A DNA stretch of 64,000 nt from Celeribacter baekdonensis (lineage in GTDB: Bacteria > Pseudomonadota > Alphaproteobacteria > Rhodobacterales > Rhodobacteraceae). The stretch is from positions 2,480,001-2,544,000 of the forward strand of contig NZ_CP028475.1 of the NCBI RefSeq assembly GCF_003047105.1, read 5' to 3'. Within the stretch, counting starts at the first letter, position 1, and each line of letters starts with the position of its first letter. This document shows positions 35,376 to 43,893 of the stretch, in pieces. The notes beneath the pieces were generated by a model that was not told the origin of the DNA, did not search any database, and saw only the letters and a list, made by a program, of their open reading frames with translations. The position numbers were made by a program, and so were the translations under genes.

Positions 35376-36860
35376 ATGGATGCGCTTCTTTCCGGTCTCT
35401 CCCTCTTGATGAGTTTCGACGTCTTGGTGGCCCTCATGATTGGCTCCATTGGCGGCGTGATCATTGGTGCCATTCCGGGCGTTGGTCCCGCGGTGGCGAT
35501 CGCAATCTTGCTCCCCGCCACCTTTGCCTTGCCGCCCTTGGTTGGGTTGGTGATGCTGTTGGGGATTTACGGGTCTTCGATGTTTGGCGGCTCTCTGCCC
35601 GCCGTGTTGATCAACACACCGGGCACGGCGGTGAATGCGCTGACCACCTATGATGGCTACCCGATGACCCAACGCGGCGAAGCAACCAAAGCGCTCGGCC
35701 TTGCCTATGGCGCGTCGTTTTTCAGCGGCATCCTGTCGATCCTTGCCTTGATCCTGTTGTCGCCGCTCTTGGCCAAAATCGCACCGATGTTTGGCGCGCG
35801 CGAAATCTTCCTTGCGGCCTTGCTTGGCATCGTTTTGGTCATCGTCGCTCACCGGGGCCAAATCGCGGCGGCGGGCATGATGGCAGGTCTGGGGATTTTG
35901 TTGCAATCCGTTGGCATGGAGCCGGTGAAATACACCATGCGCTTTACCTTTGGCCAAGACTGGTTGACCTCTGGTCTTGACCTGATTGTGGTGGTTTTGG
36001 GTCTGTTTGCGATCTCTCAGGCGTTCTCCTTATTGGTCGATCCCGAAAGCGCCCCGGACGCCGCCCCGGTCAAAGGCGGCATGGGCAAAGAGATGCTTGG
36101 CGTGCTCAAATACAAACGTGTGGCGGCCACGGGGTCATTTTTTGGCGTGGTCATGGGCATGATCCCCGGCGTCGGCGAATTCACCGCGCAATTCATGAGC
36201 TACACCCTTGCGCGCAAACGCTCCAAAACGCCTGAAAAATTCGGGAACGGCTCAGAAGAAGGCCTCGTCGCCTCCGAGTCCGCCAACAACGCCGTGCCCG
36301 CCGCCGCGATGATCCCGCTTTTGGCGCTTGGTATCCCCGGCGAGGCGTTGACCGCGATGATGTTGTCGGTGTTCTACGTCCACAACGTGGTGCCCGGCCC
36401 GGCGCTGTTCCGCGATCATATCGACTTTATCTATGCGCTCTACATCGCGCTTTTGGCCCTCAATGTGATCGTCATCTTGTTTATGTTGATCTCGTCCAAC
36501 TGGCTCATTCGGCTGATCCGTATTCCCACTCGGTTCTTGGGGATGATGATCCTGATGTTGAGTTTTGTCGGCGTCTATTCGCTGCGCAATTCCGCCGTGG
36601 ATTGTGCCATTGCCGCCGCCTTCGGGGTGCTTGGGTTGATCCTCAAACGGCTTAACCTTCCGGTGGTTCCAATCATCCTTGGGATGGTTTTGGGCAATAT
36701 CATGGAGGTCAAACTCCGCGCCGCCATGGCCCGTGTGACCAGCCCTCTCGACTTTGTGGATCGTCCGATTGCGGCGTTCCTTGCCATCGTCATCGTGGTG
36801 ATCATCGCCTCCTCAATGCGCGCGGCGATCCAAAACCACCGCCTGAAAATGACGCATTAA
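35376..36860 (+). CDS. tctA: Tripartite tricarboxylate transporter large permease TctA
   Basis: 494 residues with about 12 membrane segments. The family hallmark GIYGSSMFGGSLPAVLINTP (about residues 63-82) and the repeat GVVMGMIPGVGEFTAQFMSY are present, as is ESANNAVPAAAMIPLLALG. TctA forms the transport pathway driven by an ion gradient. It is the last gene of tctCBA and ends before a bidirectional terminator. Length is typical (about 500). Confidence 0.93.
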   Translation: MDALLSGLSLLMSFDVLVALMIGSIGGVIIGAIPGVGPAVAIAILLPATFALPPLVGLVMLLGIYGSSMFGGSLPAVLINTPGTAVNALTTYDGYPMTQRGEATKALGLAYGASFFSGILSILALILLSPLLAKIAPMFGAREIFLAALLGIVLVIVAHRGQIAAAGMMAGLGILLQSVGMEPVKYTMRFTFGQDWLTSGLDLIVVVLGLFAISQAFSLLVDPESAPDAAPVKGGMGKEMLGVLKYKRVAATGSFFGVVMGMIPGVGEFTAQFMSYTLARKRSKTPEKFGNGSEEGLVASESANNAVPAAAMIPLLALGIPGEALTAMMLSVFYVHNVVPGPALFRDHIDFIYALYIALLALNVIVILFMLISSNWLIRLIRIPTRFLGMMILMLSFVGVYSLRNSAVDCAIAAAFGVLGLILKRLNLPVVPIILGMVLGNIMEVKLRAAMARVTSPLDFVDRPIAAFLAIVIVVIIASSMRAAIQNHRLKMTH

Positions 36861-36875
36861 AGACTGAACTGAAAT

Positions 36876-36907
36876 ACAAAAGGGGCGCCTCACGGTGCCC
36901 CTTTTGT
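36876..36907. terminator. Bidirectional terminator between tctA and the dioxygenase gene
   Basis: ACAAAAGGGGC at 36876-36886 pairs exactly with GCCCCTTTTGT at 36897-36907. A/T-runs inside the stem give a T-tract in both directions. It separates two convergent operons. Confidence 0.8.
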
Positions 36908-36928
36908 CGTGGAAACTGTCGCTCAGGA

Positions 36929-37768
36929 TCAGACCAGAACAAAATCAAAGAGCGCCGTCCACTCCCCGGTCCGTTCACCTGCATCCTCTTGGATAAAATC
37001 AACAATCAGATCGCTCTTCACGCCAAAAACCGTGTCGCCCTCAAGATAGGGATCCCCCGCCACAAACGTGTGGGTGATCAGTGGCTTATAGCCTTCTGCG
37101 ACGACGCGAAAATGAGTGTGTGCCGGACGGAACGGATGACGCCCGATATGGCCCAGCATTTGCCCAACAGGGCCATCATCGGGGATCGGATAGGACACCG
37201 GCTTGATCCCGTAGAACCAGTAGCGCCCGTCAGGCCCAGTTTTAAACACCCCGCGATTGTTCCATTTGGGTTGAATATCGGGCTGTTGCACATCGTAAAA
37301 GCCCTCCGCATTGTCGGACCACACGTCCATCACAGCGCCCTCAATCGGATTGCCGTCGATGTCCAGAATTCGTCCTTCAAACAGGCATCGTTCCCCTTTT
37401 CCGTCCAGTGAAATGTCAAAGCCCATCGGACGCTCCGGCGCACCTTCGACGTGAAACGGACCGAACACGGTGGAGGGCGTCGCGCCCTTTGGTTTGCGGT
37501 TCTGGATTGCGTCAACCAACATCGACACGCCTAAAACATCCGACAGCAGGATGAATTCCTGACGTTCCCCGGAACAAATTTGGCCGGTGGCGGTGAGAAA
37601 TTCAATCGCTTTGCCCCATTCCTCCTCGGTCAACTCCACGTCTTTGACAAACGCGTGGAGATGCGCAACCAGCGCACGCATCACTGTGGCCAGCCGCTCC
37701 GGCACATCCGCCCCCATGCGAGCATTCACCACCTCGATGGATTTGCTCTCTTCAAAATAAGCACTCAT
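36929..37768 (-). CDS. Intradiol ring-cleavage dioxygenase, hydroxyquinol 1,2-dioxygenase type
   Basis: 279 residues from the ATG at 37768, directly behind GGAGGAGGA; the frame start at 37786 would lie on that site and is rejected. The Fe(III) ligands are visible: Tyr158 (GFYDVQ), Tyr193 (VSYPIPDDGPVG), His217 and His219 (RPAHTHF). The N-terminal helical dimerisation domain is present (QEFILLSDVLGVSMLVDAI). The enzyme opens a catechol-type ring between the hydroxyls. The adjacent maleylacetate reductase (24-base gap) points to hydroxyquinol as substrate, giving maleylacetate. Catechol 1,2-dioxygenase is the alternative. Confidence 0.85.
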   Translation of the reverse strand: MSAYFEESKSIEVVNARMGADVPERLATVMRALVAHLHAFVKDVELTEEEWGKAIEFLTATGQICSGERQEFILLSDVLGVSMLVDAIQNRKPKGATPSTVFGPFHVEGAPERPMGFDISLDGKGERCLFEGRILDIDGNPIEGAVMDVWSDNAEGFYDVQQPDIQPKWNNRGVFKTGPDGRYWFYGIKPVSYPIPDDGPVGQMLGHIGRHPFRPAHTHFRVVAEGYKPLITHTFVAGDPYLEGDTVFGVKSDLIVDFIQEDAGERTGEWTALFDFVLV

Positions 37769-37792
37769 GCCTGCTCCTCCTCCCAAATATGT

Positions 37793-38851
37793 TTACGACT
37801 GCGGTGCCTCTCCGCGCCACGCACGGGTCAACATCGCGCTCAGAGCGGCCTCTTCGAGCGGACGTGGATTGGCATAAGGGCTTTTCAGCGCCATCTGCGC
37901 TGCTTTGGCGATCCCACCTTCGGGCATCCCCAGATCGGACAGCGCACGCGGTGCCCGCAACCGACCGGACAGATCAAAGATCGCCTGCGCCGGATCGGCC
38001 CCAAGCACGGATGTCAAACGCGCCATCACCGGTGCAATCGCGGGTGCGTTATAGGCAAGCGAATGCGGCAACATGACCGTATGCGTTTCGGCATGGGGCA
38101 AATCAAAACTGCCACCCAATGTGTGACAAATTTTGTGATGCAGAGACATCGCCGCGCCATCAAGACAGAGGCCGCAGAGCCACGAGCCGTAGAAAAGTTT
38201 GGCGCGGATATCGACATCCTCCGGCGCATCCGCGAGCTTTGGCAAAGCCAAAGCCAAAACACCAATAGCCTCCAGCGCCATGAGGTCGCTGACCGGATTG
38301 GCGTTCGGAGCATAGAGCGCCTCGACCGCATGAGCCATGGCGTTCATCCCCGAAAGACCCGATAGTCCGACCGGCAGCCCCAACGTCAAATCGACATCAT
38401 AAATCACTGTATCGGGACGGATTTTCGCGTCGCGACGGGTCACTTTCTGACCACCTTCGGTTTCACCCAAAATGTCGGTCATCTCAGACCCCGAATAGGT
38501 CGTCGGCAAGCTAATGTGTGCACAGTCTTGACGCACCGCAAGCGCCTTGCCCAAACCGATGGTCGACCCGCCGCCGATGGAGACAACCCCATCCGCGCCG
38601 CTCTTTTCATAGCTGCACATCGCCTCAGCAGTGACCTCTACTGGCGTGTGCATGGCAGCACCGGAAAACTGCGACCAGTTCCGCCCCATGAGCCCATCAG
38701 CCAGGTCCTCAACGGCGTTTTCTTGATGTGGCGTGGTCAAAATCAGCGGGTGCGTGATGCCCAACCGATCCAGTTCTCCCCCAAGAGACCGACGTGCCCC
38801 TGACGCAAACAGGACACGGCGCGGGTGAGACAGATAGGTAAACTCTTTCAT
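37793..38851 (-). CDS. Maleylacetate reductase (iron-containing alcohol dehydrogenase family)
   Basis: 352 residues. Cofactor loop VVSIGGGSTIGLGKALA, the family motif LPTTYSGSEMTDILGETEGG, and histidine-rich metal region GMNAMAHAVEALYAP plus SLHHKICHTLGGSFDLPHAETH. The short length and TYSGSE segment match maleylacetate reductases rather than butanol-type dehydrogenases. It reduces maleylacetate to 3-oxoadipate with NAD(P)H, the step after hydroxyquinol cleavage. It is encoded with the intradiol dioxygenase, downstream of the DctPQM operon but separated from it by a terminator. Confidence 0.88.
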   Translation of the reverse strand: MKEFTYLSHPRRVLFASGARRSLGGELDRLGITHPLILTTPHQENAVEDLADGLMGRNWSQFSGAAMHTPVEVTAEAMCSYEKSGADGVVSIGGGSTIGLGKALAVRQDCAHISLPTTYSGSEMTDILGETEGGQKVTRRDAKIRPDTVIYDVDLTLGLPVGLSGLSGMNAMAHAVEALYAPNANPVSDLMALEAIGVLALALPKLADAPEDVDIRAKLFYGSWLCGLCLDGAAMSLHHKICHTLGGSFDLPHAETHTVMLPHSLAYNAPAIAPVMARLTSVLGADPAQAIFDLSGRLRAPRALSDLGMPEGGIAKAAQMALKSPYANPRPLEEAALSAMLTRAWRGEAPQS

Positions 38852-38891
38852 GGATTTTCAAGCTCTTAAGGCGGCAAGGGCAAAGAAAAAT

Positions 38892-38922
38892 GCGACGGGT
38901 CTCTTGCCGGACGACCCGCCGC
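38892..38922 (-). terminator. Terminator after dctM
   Basis: On the minus strand GCGGCGGGTC (38922-38913) pairs with GACCCGTCGC (38901-38892, one mismatch), followed by ATTTTTCTTT. It lies just after the dctM stop at 38939 and before the maleylacetate reductase gene. Confidence 0.75.
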
Positions 38923-38938
38923 AGTTGGTGCGAATGCG

Positions 38939-40243
38939 CTACATCATGTTGGGAACGAACAAGACGAGCGCCGGAAACGCGAGAATTAAGATCACGCGCA
39001 ACACATCCACCAAAAGAAAGGGCCCAAGACCGCGGAAGATCGTGCTGAGCTGCACGTCTTTGACCACGGATTTGAGCACGAAAGCGTTTAGACCAACGGG
39101 CGGTGTGATATAGCTCACCTCGGTGACGATCACGACATAGATGCCAAACCAAATTAGATCGAACCCTTGCGCCGCGACGATAGGATAAAAGATCGGCACG
39201 GTGAGTGTGATCATCGACAGACCCTCAAGGACGCAGCCAAGGATCAGGTAAATCACCGTGATGATCCCGATCACCGCCAAAGGATGATCGCCCACGGAGG
39301 TGACCAAGACTTGAATGTCGCGGCTCATCCCAGACAGGTTGACGTAGTTGGCAAAGGTCAGTGCACCGAACAGGATAAAAAACATCATCGCTGTGGTTTT
39401 GGCCGTTTCATAGAGGGTGACAAGCGTTTTGGTCACGGTCAGACGCCCTTGCAACAGCACCAAAAGGAACGCGCCCCCGGCCCCCATACCGGCACTTTCC
39501 GTCGGGGTGAACACACCAAAATAAATGCCGCCCATGACAAAGGCAAAAAGCCCAAGCGCCCCAGCGACCCCTTTGAGGGCGATGATGCGATCCTTGAGCG
39601 GAAGCTTGGCCTCAGTCGGCAACTCAAACTTGCCAAAATGCACCGAAATCCGAACCGCAAGCGCATATAGGATCACCCCCAAAATGCCCGGAAGGATGCC
39701 CGCGAGGAACAGCTTGCCGATGTCTTGTTGGGTCATGATGCCGTAAAACACCAAGATCACGGAGGGCGGAATCAGAATGCCCAAAGTCCCGCCTGCCGCG
39801 ATGGAGGCGGTCGAAAGGCTATCCGGGTAGCCAAATTTGCGCATGTTCGGCAGGGCGATTTTCGCCATGGTCGATGCGGTCGCCAAGGACGATCCGCAGA
39901 CCGAAGAAAACCCGCCACAGGCCACAACAGTCGCCACGGCCAGCCCACCTTTACGATGCCGAAGCCACGCATAAGCGGCAGAATAGAGATCGCGCGCGAT
40001 GCCCGATTGCACCACGAAATTCCCCATCATCAAAAACAGCGGCAGGATCGACAGCGAATAACTGCGGCTGTGTTCGAAATAGGTTTGCCCCAAAAGCGAA
40101 AAGGACGGGGACCACCCGATGATGGCCGCCGTGCCCGCCGTGCCGATCAGGGCCAAGGCAAAGGAAATCGGAACACCAAGAAACAACAGGATAAAGAGGA
40201 CAAGCGTCCCGAATTCCCAATGGGTCATGAGTTGAGCCATCAT
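38939..40243 (-). CDS. dctM: TRAP transporter large permease DctM
   Basis: 434 residues from the ATG at 40243, which overlaps the dctQ stop by one base; the frame stays open to 40474 but that would overlap dctQ and is rejected. About 12 membrane segments, with the TRAP-specific VACGGFSSVCGSSLATASTM and GGTLGILIPPSVILVFYGIM regions and the late SYITPPVGLNAFVLKSV. It is the ion-coupled channel of the transporter. It works with DctQ and the periplasmic DctP. Neighbouring aromatic-degradation genes on both sides suggest an aromatic or indole acid as cargo. Confidence 0.92.
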   Translation of the reverse strand: MMAQLMTHWEFGTLVLFILLFLGVPISFALALIGTAGTAAIIGWSPSFSLLGQTYFEHSRSYSLSILPLFLMMGNFVVQSGIARDLYSAAYAWLRHRKGGLAVATVVACGGFSSVCGSSLATASTMAKIALPNMRKFGYPDSLSTASIAAGGTLGILIPPSVILVFYGIMTQQDIGKLFLAGILPGILGVILYALAVRISVHFGKFELPTEAKLPLKDRIIALKGVAGALGLFAFVMGGIYFGVFTPTESAGMGAGGAFLLVLLQGRLTVTKTLVTLYETAKTTAMMFFILFGALTFANYVNLSGMSRDIQVLVTSVGDHPLAVIGIITVIYLILGCVLEGLSMITLTVPIFYPIVAAQGFDLIWFGIYVVIVTEVSYITPPVGLNAFVLKSVVKDVQLSTIFRGLGPFLLVDVLRVILILAFPALVLFVPNMM

Positions 40244-40764
40244 CAGGCCTCCTTTTTCGGGCGGTAAAAGACTTCGGCCAAGGTGAGTGCCACCGCGACC
40301 CAAGTCAGGGAAGAGGCCAGATACCCGATGGGCGCCACGGGCAGTTCCAATGTCGCTGTGGTGCCACCATAGCCAGCGACCTGAGCGGCGGTGATCCAAA
40401 GACGCCACGCAATCACGCCAAGCACACCTGCCGACATCAGCAAAACCACGGGCTCGCGCAGCCGATTGATCCAATCCGGCAGGCGGTCAATAAAGAGATC
40501 GACCGTCACATGTTCCCGGTCCAGGCTCGCCGCCGGGAGCCCCAAAAAGATGATCGCAGCCAAAAGCATTTCGGTCAGCTCGGTCGAGCCCGGCACCGGC
40601 GCATTCATCAAATAGCGCCCCAACACATCGACGACGGTCAAGCCCATCATCAAGATCAAAAGCACCGCGCAAAGCCAGGCGATCACATGGTGGAAAGGTC
40701 GGGCCACCGCGCGCGGCAGCCCATCCTCGTGATGTCCGGCAACAAGTTCGGACAGGTTCATCAT
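40243..40764 (-). CDS. dctQ: TRAP transporter small permease DctQ
   Basis: 173 residues with four membrane segments. Typical DctQ pattern: LTVVDVLGRYLMNAPVPGSTELTEMLL, a conserved region around residues 40-70 (quoted in part), LPAASLDREHVTVDLFIDRL, then two more helices. It overlaps dctP (ATGA at 40761-40764) and dctM. It is the membrane partner that stabilises DctM. Confidence 0.9.
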   Translation of the reverse strand: MMNLSELVAGHHEDGLPRAVARPFHHVIAWLCAVLLILMMGLTVVDVLGRYLMNAPVPGSTELTEMLLAAIIFLGLPAASLDREHVTVDLFIDRLPDWINRLREPVVLLMSAGVLGVIAWRLWITAAQVAGYGGTTATLELPVAPIGYLASSLTWVAVALTLAEVFYRPKKEA

Positions 40765-41783
40765 TTTTCGGACTCGATTTTAGCGATCTCGGACAGCATC
40801 ATGTCATAGGCCGCCTGCCCATCGACACCCGCTTCTGTGATCTGCGCGATCCGCTCATCCACGATCGGCGCAAGACGCGTCTTGAGCGCGGCAACTTCTT
40901 CGTCGGAGGCGGCTTTGATGGTGATTTTTCCCTCCATCTCAGCCCGCCCCTTGGCATCGGCAGCGTTCCACATTTCACCCGCGCGGCGCGCAAAGGCTTC
41001 GCCCAAAAGCGGTTCGATGAGGGCCTGATCCTCCGCCGAAATGCTGTTCCATTTGGCCTCATTCATGACCACGAACATGGCGGAATTATAAAGTCCACCT
41101 TTGACGGTGTAGCCATAGTCCAAGATGTCTTCGAGGCTAAAAAAGGTCACCGTTTCAAAGGGAAAGAAGATCCCGTCAGCAACGCCTTGGCTCAAAAGCT
41201 CATAGGCCTTGGACGACGGCCCTTCGACTGGAACGGCACCCAAATTTGTCGCAATGTCATGCGCCATGGTCGACCCGATGCGGATTTTTTGACCGGACAC
41301 ATCTTCTGCGGTTTCAATCGGTTTGCGCGAAAAAATCTCGCCGGGACCATGGGTGAAGACGGTCAAAACCTTGACGCCGTCATATTCGCCCGCGTCTTTC
41401 AACATCGCGTCTTGAACCCGCCAAAAGGCCACAGACGTGGCCACGGCATCATCGGAAAGGAACGGCATTTCCCCCAAGACGGAGGTTTTAAACCGGCCCG
41501 GCGTATAGCCGTGAACCGAATACGTGATGTCGGCGATGCCGTTTTTGGCCAAATCAAACGCCGCGGGGGGCGGGCCAAGCGGGGCGGGCAGAATGTTGAT
41601 TTTAACGCGACCTTCGGTGACTTTTTCGATGTCTGCGGCCCATGGCACGAACAACTCGGCCACTTGCGGATGGGTCGGGGGCAGCCAACTGTTCATGGTG
41701 AGAACGGTGTCGGCAAATGCCGCGCCGGAGAAGAGTGCAATGGCCGTCGCCGTGGCGGCGATCTTTTTAAGTTTCATGTTCAT
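40761..41783 (-). CDS. dctP: TRAP transporter periplasmic binding protein DctP
   Basis: 340 residues. The ATG at 41783 is chosen because AGGGA lies eight bases upstream; the GTG at 41789 is too close to it. Signal peptide (MNMKLKKIAATATAIALFSG, cleavage after AFA). Mature start DTVLTMNSWLPPTHPQVAEL is typical of DctP. The ligand-carboxylate arginine is expected in SGQKIRIGSTMAH. Ligands of the family are organic acids. The gene is divergent from the MarR gene of the iac cluster, and a palindrome in between could co-regulate both. Confidence 0.9.
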   Translation of the reverse strand: MNMKLKKIAATATAIALFSGAAFADTVLTMNSWLPPTHPQVAELFVPWAADIEKVTEGRVKINILPAPLGPPPAAFDLAKNGIADITYSVHGYTPGRFKTSVLGEMPFLSDDAVATSVAFWRVQDAMLKDAGEYDGVKVLTVFTHGPGEIFSRKPIETAEDVSGQKIRIGSTMAHDIATNLGAVPVEGPSSKAYELLSQGVADGIFFPFETVTFFSLEDILDYGYTVKGGLYNSAMFVVMNEAKWNSISAEDQALIEPLLGEAFARRAGEMWNAADAKGRAEMEGKITIKAASDEEVAALKTRLAPIVDERIAQITEAGVDGQAAYDMMLSEIAKIESEK

Positions 41784-41858
41784 TTTCACATTCCCTATTG
41801 GTGCATTTTGATGGTATGACGCCCTTTGTGGGTGTTCTTTATTTGTTGGAAAGTCACC

Positions 41859-41873
41859 GTATCACACTGATAC
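41859..41873. promoter_or_regulatory. 15-base palindrome between dctP and the MarR gene
   Basis: GTATCA at 41859-41864 and TGATAC at 41868-41873 are a perfect inverted repeat with a 3-base spacer, next to a TATATATTATT tract suited to a -10 element. This is the typical look of a MarR-family operator, and it sits between two divergent genes, one of which encodes a MarR protein. Confidence 0.5.
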
Positions 41874-41905
41874 ATATATATTATTCCCTAGGCCACGCGA
41901 CGAGC

Positions 41906-42397
41906 ATGGGACTTGGAGAGACCGATCATGACCAAAATAGAGACCCCGAAGAGTCCCAAAAACCCGATCATTTCCGTGATACGTGGCCCTATTTTTGGAT
42001 CAACCGGGTCAACGCCTTTTACACGCGCGCGCTTGAAAAGCGGCTCAAACCCTTGGGTGTCGATGCGCCCCGTTGGCGCGTTCTGATCTCGCTGTACCAA
42101 CAGGACTACATGTCGGTCTCCGAGGTTGCGGATTTTTCCACTCTCAAACTCAACACCACCACCAAGATCGTTCAGCGCATGATCGCCGATGGTTTGGTGG
42201 AGACTCGCGTGCGCCCCACGGACGGGCGCGTGACCGAAGTCTGCCTGACCGAAAAGGGCGACGATTTGCGCGCCAAAGCGCTCAATGAGGTCTACCGCAT
42301 TCGCGACGAAAGTTTTCACAACGTCACGCCCGCGGAGATCAAAACTCTGAACGCCATCCTTGGAAAGATCACAACGGATCTTGGTCGGATTATCTGA
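41906..42397 (+). CDS. MarR-family regulator (IacR-like)
   Basis: 163 residues from 41906. The winged-helix core is clear: APRWRVLISLYQQDYMSVSE, VADFSTLKLNTTTKIVQRMI, DGLVETRVRPTDGRVTEVCL. In iac clusters a MarR protein (IacR) represses indole-acetate catabolism until the ligand is present, and this gene is convergent with iacG. The 5' end is uncertain: 41906 has no ribosome site, whereas ATG at 41928 behind GGAGAG would give a natural N-terminus (MTKIETPKSPKNP) if one C were added in the CCC at 41963-41965. A very early start at 41798 would lie before the likely promoter. Confidence 0.85.
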   Translation: MGLGETDHDQNRDPEESQKPDHFRDTWPYFWINRVNAFYTRALEKRLKPLGVDAPRWRVLISLYQQDYMSVSEVADFSTLKLNTTTKIVQRMIADGLVETRVRPTDGRVTEVCLTEKGDDLRAKALNEVYRIRDESFHNVTPAEIKTLNAILGKITTDLGRII

Positions 42398-42411
42398 GTT
42401 CAGCGTCACGC

Positions 42412-42918
42412 TCACGCCTGATCCTCCGTCACAAGATGATGGAAATCCCGGCTAAACCACACCAACCCATGACGCGCTTTGGCGCTCATGCGGACCTTTT
42501 CGACCTGACAGAAAAACACCGAATGCGTGCCCTCTTCCTGGCGACCTGTGATGCGGCAATCAAACGCGACATTGGCATCTGTGAGCATCGGCGCGCCGGT
42601 TGGACCCGCCTCCCAGTCACCAAATGAAAACCGATCCACGCCCTCGACAAAGCGGGCAAAAATGCCAGAGAGCTCCTGATGCTCGGCAGCCAAAACATTG
42701 ACCGCAAGCACACCGTTTTCCACGAATTTATCATGCGCAAACGCGCGGGTATTGATGCAGACCAACAGCGTCGGCGGGTTGTCCGTGACGGAGCAGACAG
42801 CCGAAGCGGTGATGCCATGCTTACCCGCAGGGCCGTCGGTGGTGATCAGGTTCACAGCGGCACCGAGGCGGCTCATGCCTTCGCGAAAGTCCTGTTGGGT
42901 TTGAGTCAGATCCATCAT
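42412..42918 (-). CDS. iacG: Flavin reductase (IacG-like)
   Basis: 168 residues of the DIM6/NTAB (HpaC-type) flavin reductase family: FREGMSRLGAAVNLITTDGP, GITASAVCSVTDNPPTLLVC and AVNVLAAEHQELSGIFA. It reduces free flavin with NAD(P)H and hands it to a partner monooxygenase, here IacA encoded upstream in the same operon. It is the last gene of the iac operon as seen here, seven bases after iacF, and is convergent with the MarR gene. Length is typical. Confidence 0.85.
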   Translation of the reverse strand: MMDLTQTQQDFREGMSRLGAAVNLITTDGPAGKHGITASAVCSVTDNPPTLLVCINTRAFAHDKFVENGVLAVNVLAAEHQELSGIFARFVEGVDRFSFGDWEAGPTGAPMLTDANVAFDCRITGRQEEGTHSVFFCQVEKVRMSAKARHGLVWFSRDFHHLVTEDQA

Positions 42919-42925
42919 CGTCCCC

Positions 42926-43891
42926 TTAAATATCCAACACGAGTTTTGGACCTTTGGCCCGCGAACAACAGACGCACATCACGTCGCCATCTTCGCGTTC
43001 CTCTTCGGTCAAAAACTGATCCCGATGATCAATCTCGCCCTCAAGAACGTCGGTCAAACAGGTGCCGCAAACACCCTCTTCGCATTTGACTTCGACCTTG
43101 ATGCCGGCACGCGCCAAAGCTTTGGCAATGGTGTCATCGCCCCCGACCGTCAGCGTCACACCACTTTCACGGCATTCGATTTCAAAGCTGTCGCCGGAGA
43201 GGTCCACATCCGCCGAGAAATATTCGCGGTGGACGTTGGCATTGGCATGGCCTGCCGCTTCCGCCGTCTCGATAACCCAATCCATGAACCCTTGCGGACC
43301 ACAGACATAAAGATGAGTGGCCCCAGAAGGGGCAGGCAAATCACGTTTGAGATCAAGCCGTTGTGCGGGGTCTTGGTCGTCATAGTGGAACACCACCTTA
43401 TCGGCAAACCCACAGCTCTCAAGCGTGTCGCGAAAGGCCGTCACATCCGCCGAGCGGGTGCAATAATGCAAGGTGAAATCTTTGCCGATGGCGTGCAACC
43501 GCTTGGCCATTGCGATCATCGGCGTGATGCCAATGCCGCCGCCCAAAAGCACAGTGGTCTCAGCGGTTTCATCCAGCGGGAAGTGATTGCGCGGGCCTTC
43601 GACGGTGAACACAGCACCCTCAACGGCCGTTTCATGAACCTTAAGCGAGCCACCGCGACTGTTCGGATCTTTGAGCACCCCGATTTCGTAAAAGTCGGTT
43701 TCCGCAGGATCAGAGCAGAGCGAATATTGCCGCCACATGTCGAGGTCAGGCAGGTAGAGATCAAGGTGTGCGCCCGCCTCGAACGGGACGATATTCTCGC
43801 CGCTTTCTGGCACGAACCGAATGCGAGAAATCCCGCCACGATCATCCATACGTGCGCTGACCTTTAGCTTTTGTGCGTTGTCTTTGGTCAT
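42926..43891 (-). CDS. iacF: Oxygenase reductase component with plant-type ferredoxin (IacF-like)
   Basis: 321 residues from the ATG at 43891 (GAGGTAATC upstream); the frame start at 43927 overlaps iacE. It has an FMN/NAD-binding reductase part (FEAGAHLDLYLPDLDMWRQY, VLLGGGIGITPMIAMA, LYVCGPQGFMDWV) and a C-terminal 2Fe-2S domain (CEEGVCGTCLTDVLEGE and CVCCSRA). This is the phthalate/vanillate oxygenase reductase type. It passes electrons from NAD(P)H to the Rieske oxygenase IacCD. It follows iacE with a two-base gap. Confidence 0.87.
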   Translation of the reverse strand: MTKDNAQKLKVSARMDDRGGISRIRFVPESGENIVPFEAGAHLDLYLPDLDMWRQYSLCSDPAETDFYEIGVLKDPNSRGGSLKVHETAVEGAVFTVEGPRNHFPLDETAETTVLLGGGIGITPMIAMAKRLHAIGKDFTLHYCTRSADVTAFRDTLESCGFADKVVFHYDDQDPAQRLDLKRDLPAPSGATHLYVCGPQGFMDWVIETAEAAGHANANVHREYFSADVDLSGDSFEIECRESGVTLTVGGDDTIAKALARAGIKVEVKCEEGVCGTCLTDVLEGEIDHRDQFLTEEEREDGDVMCVCCSRAKGPKLVLDI

Positions 43892-43893
43892 GA

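Noticed and set aside
40244..40474. In-frame upstream extension of dctM
   Set aside because: It overlaps most of the start of dctQ's 3' half, encodes no membrane or family sequence, and the ATG at 40243 is coupled to the dctQ stop.
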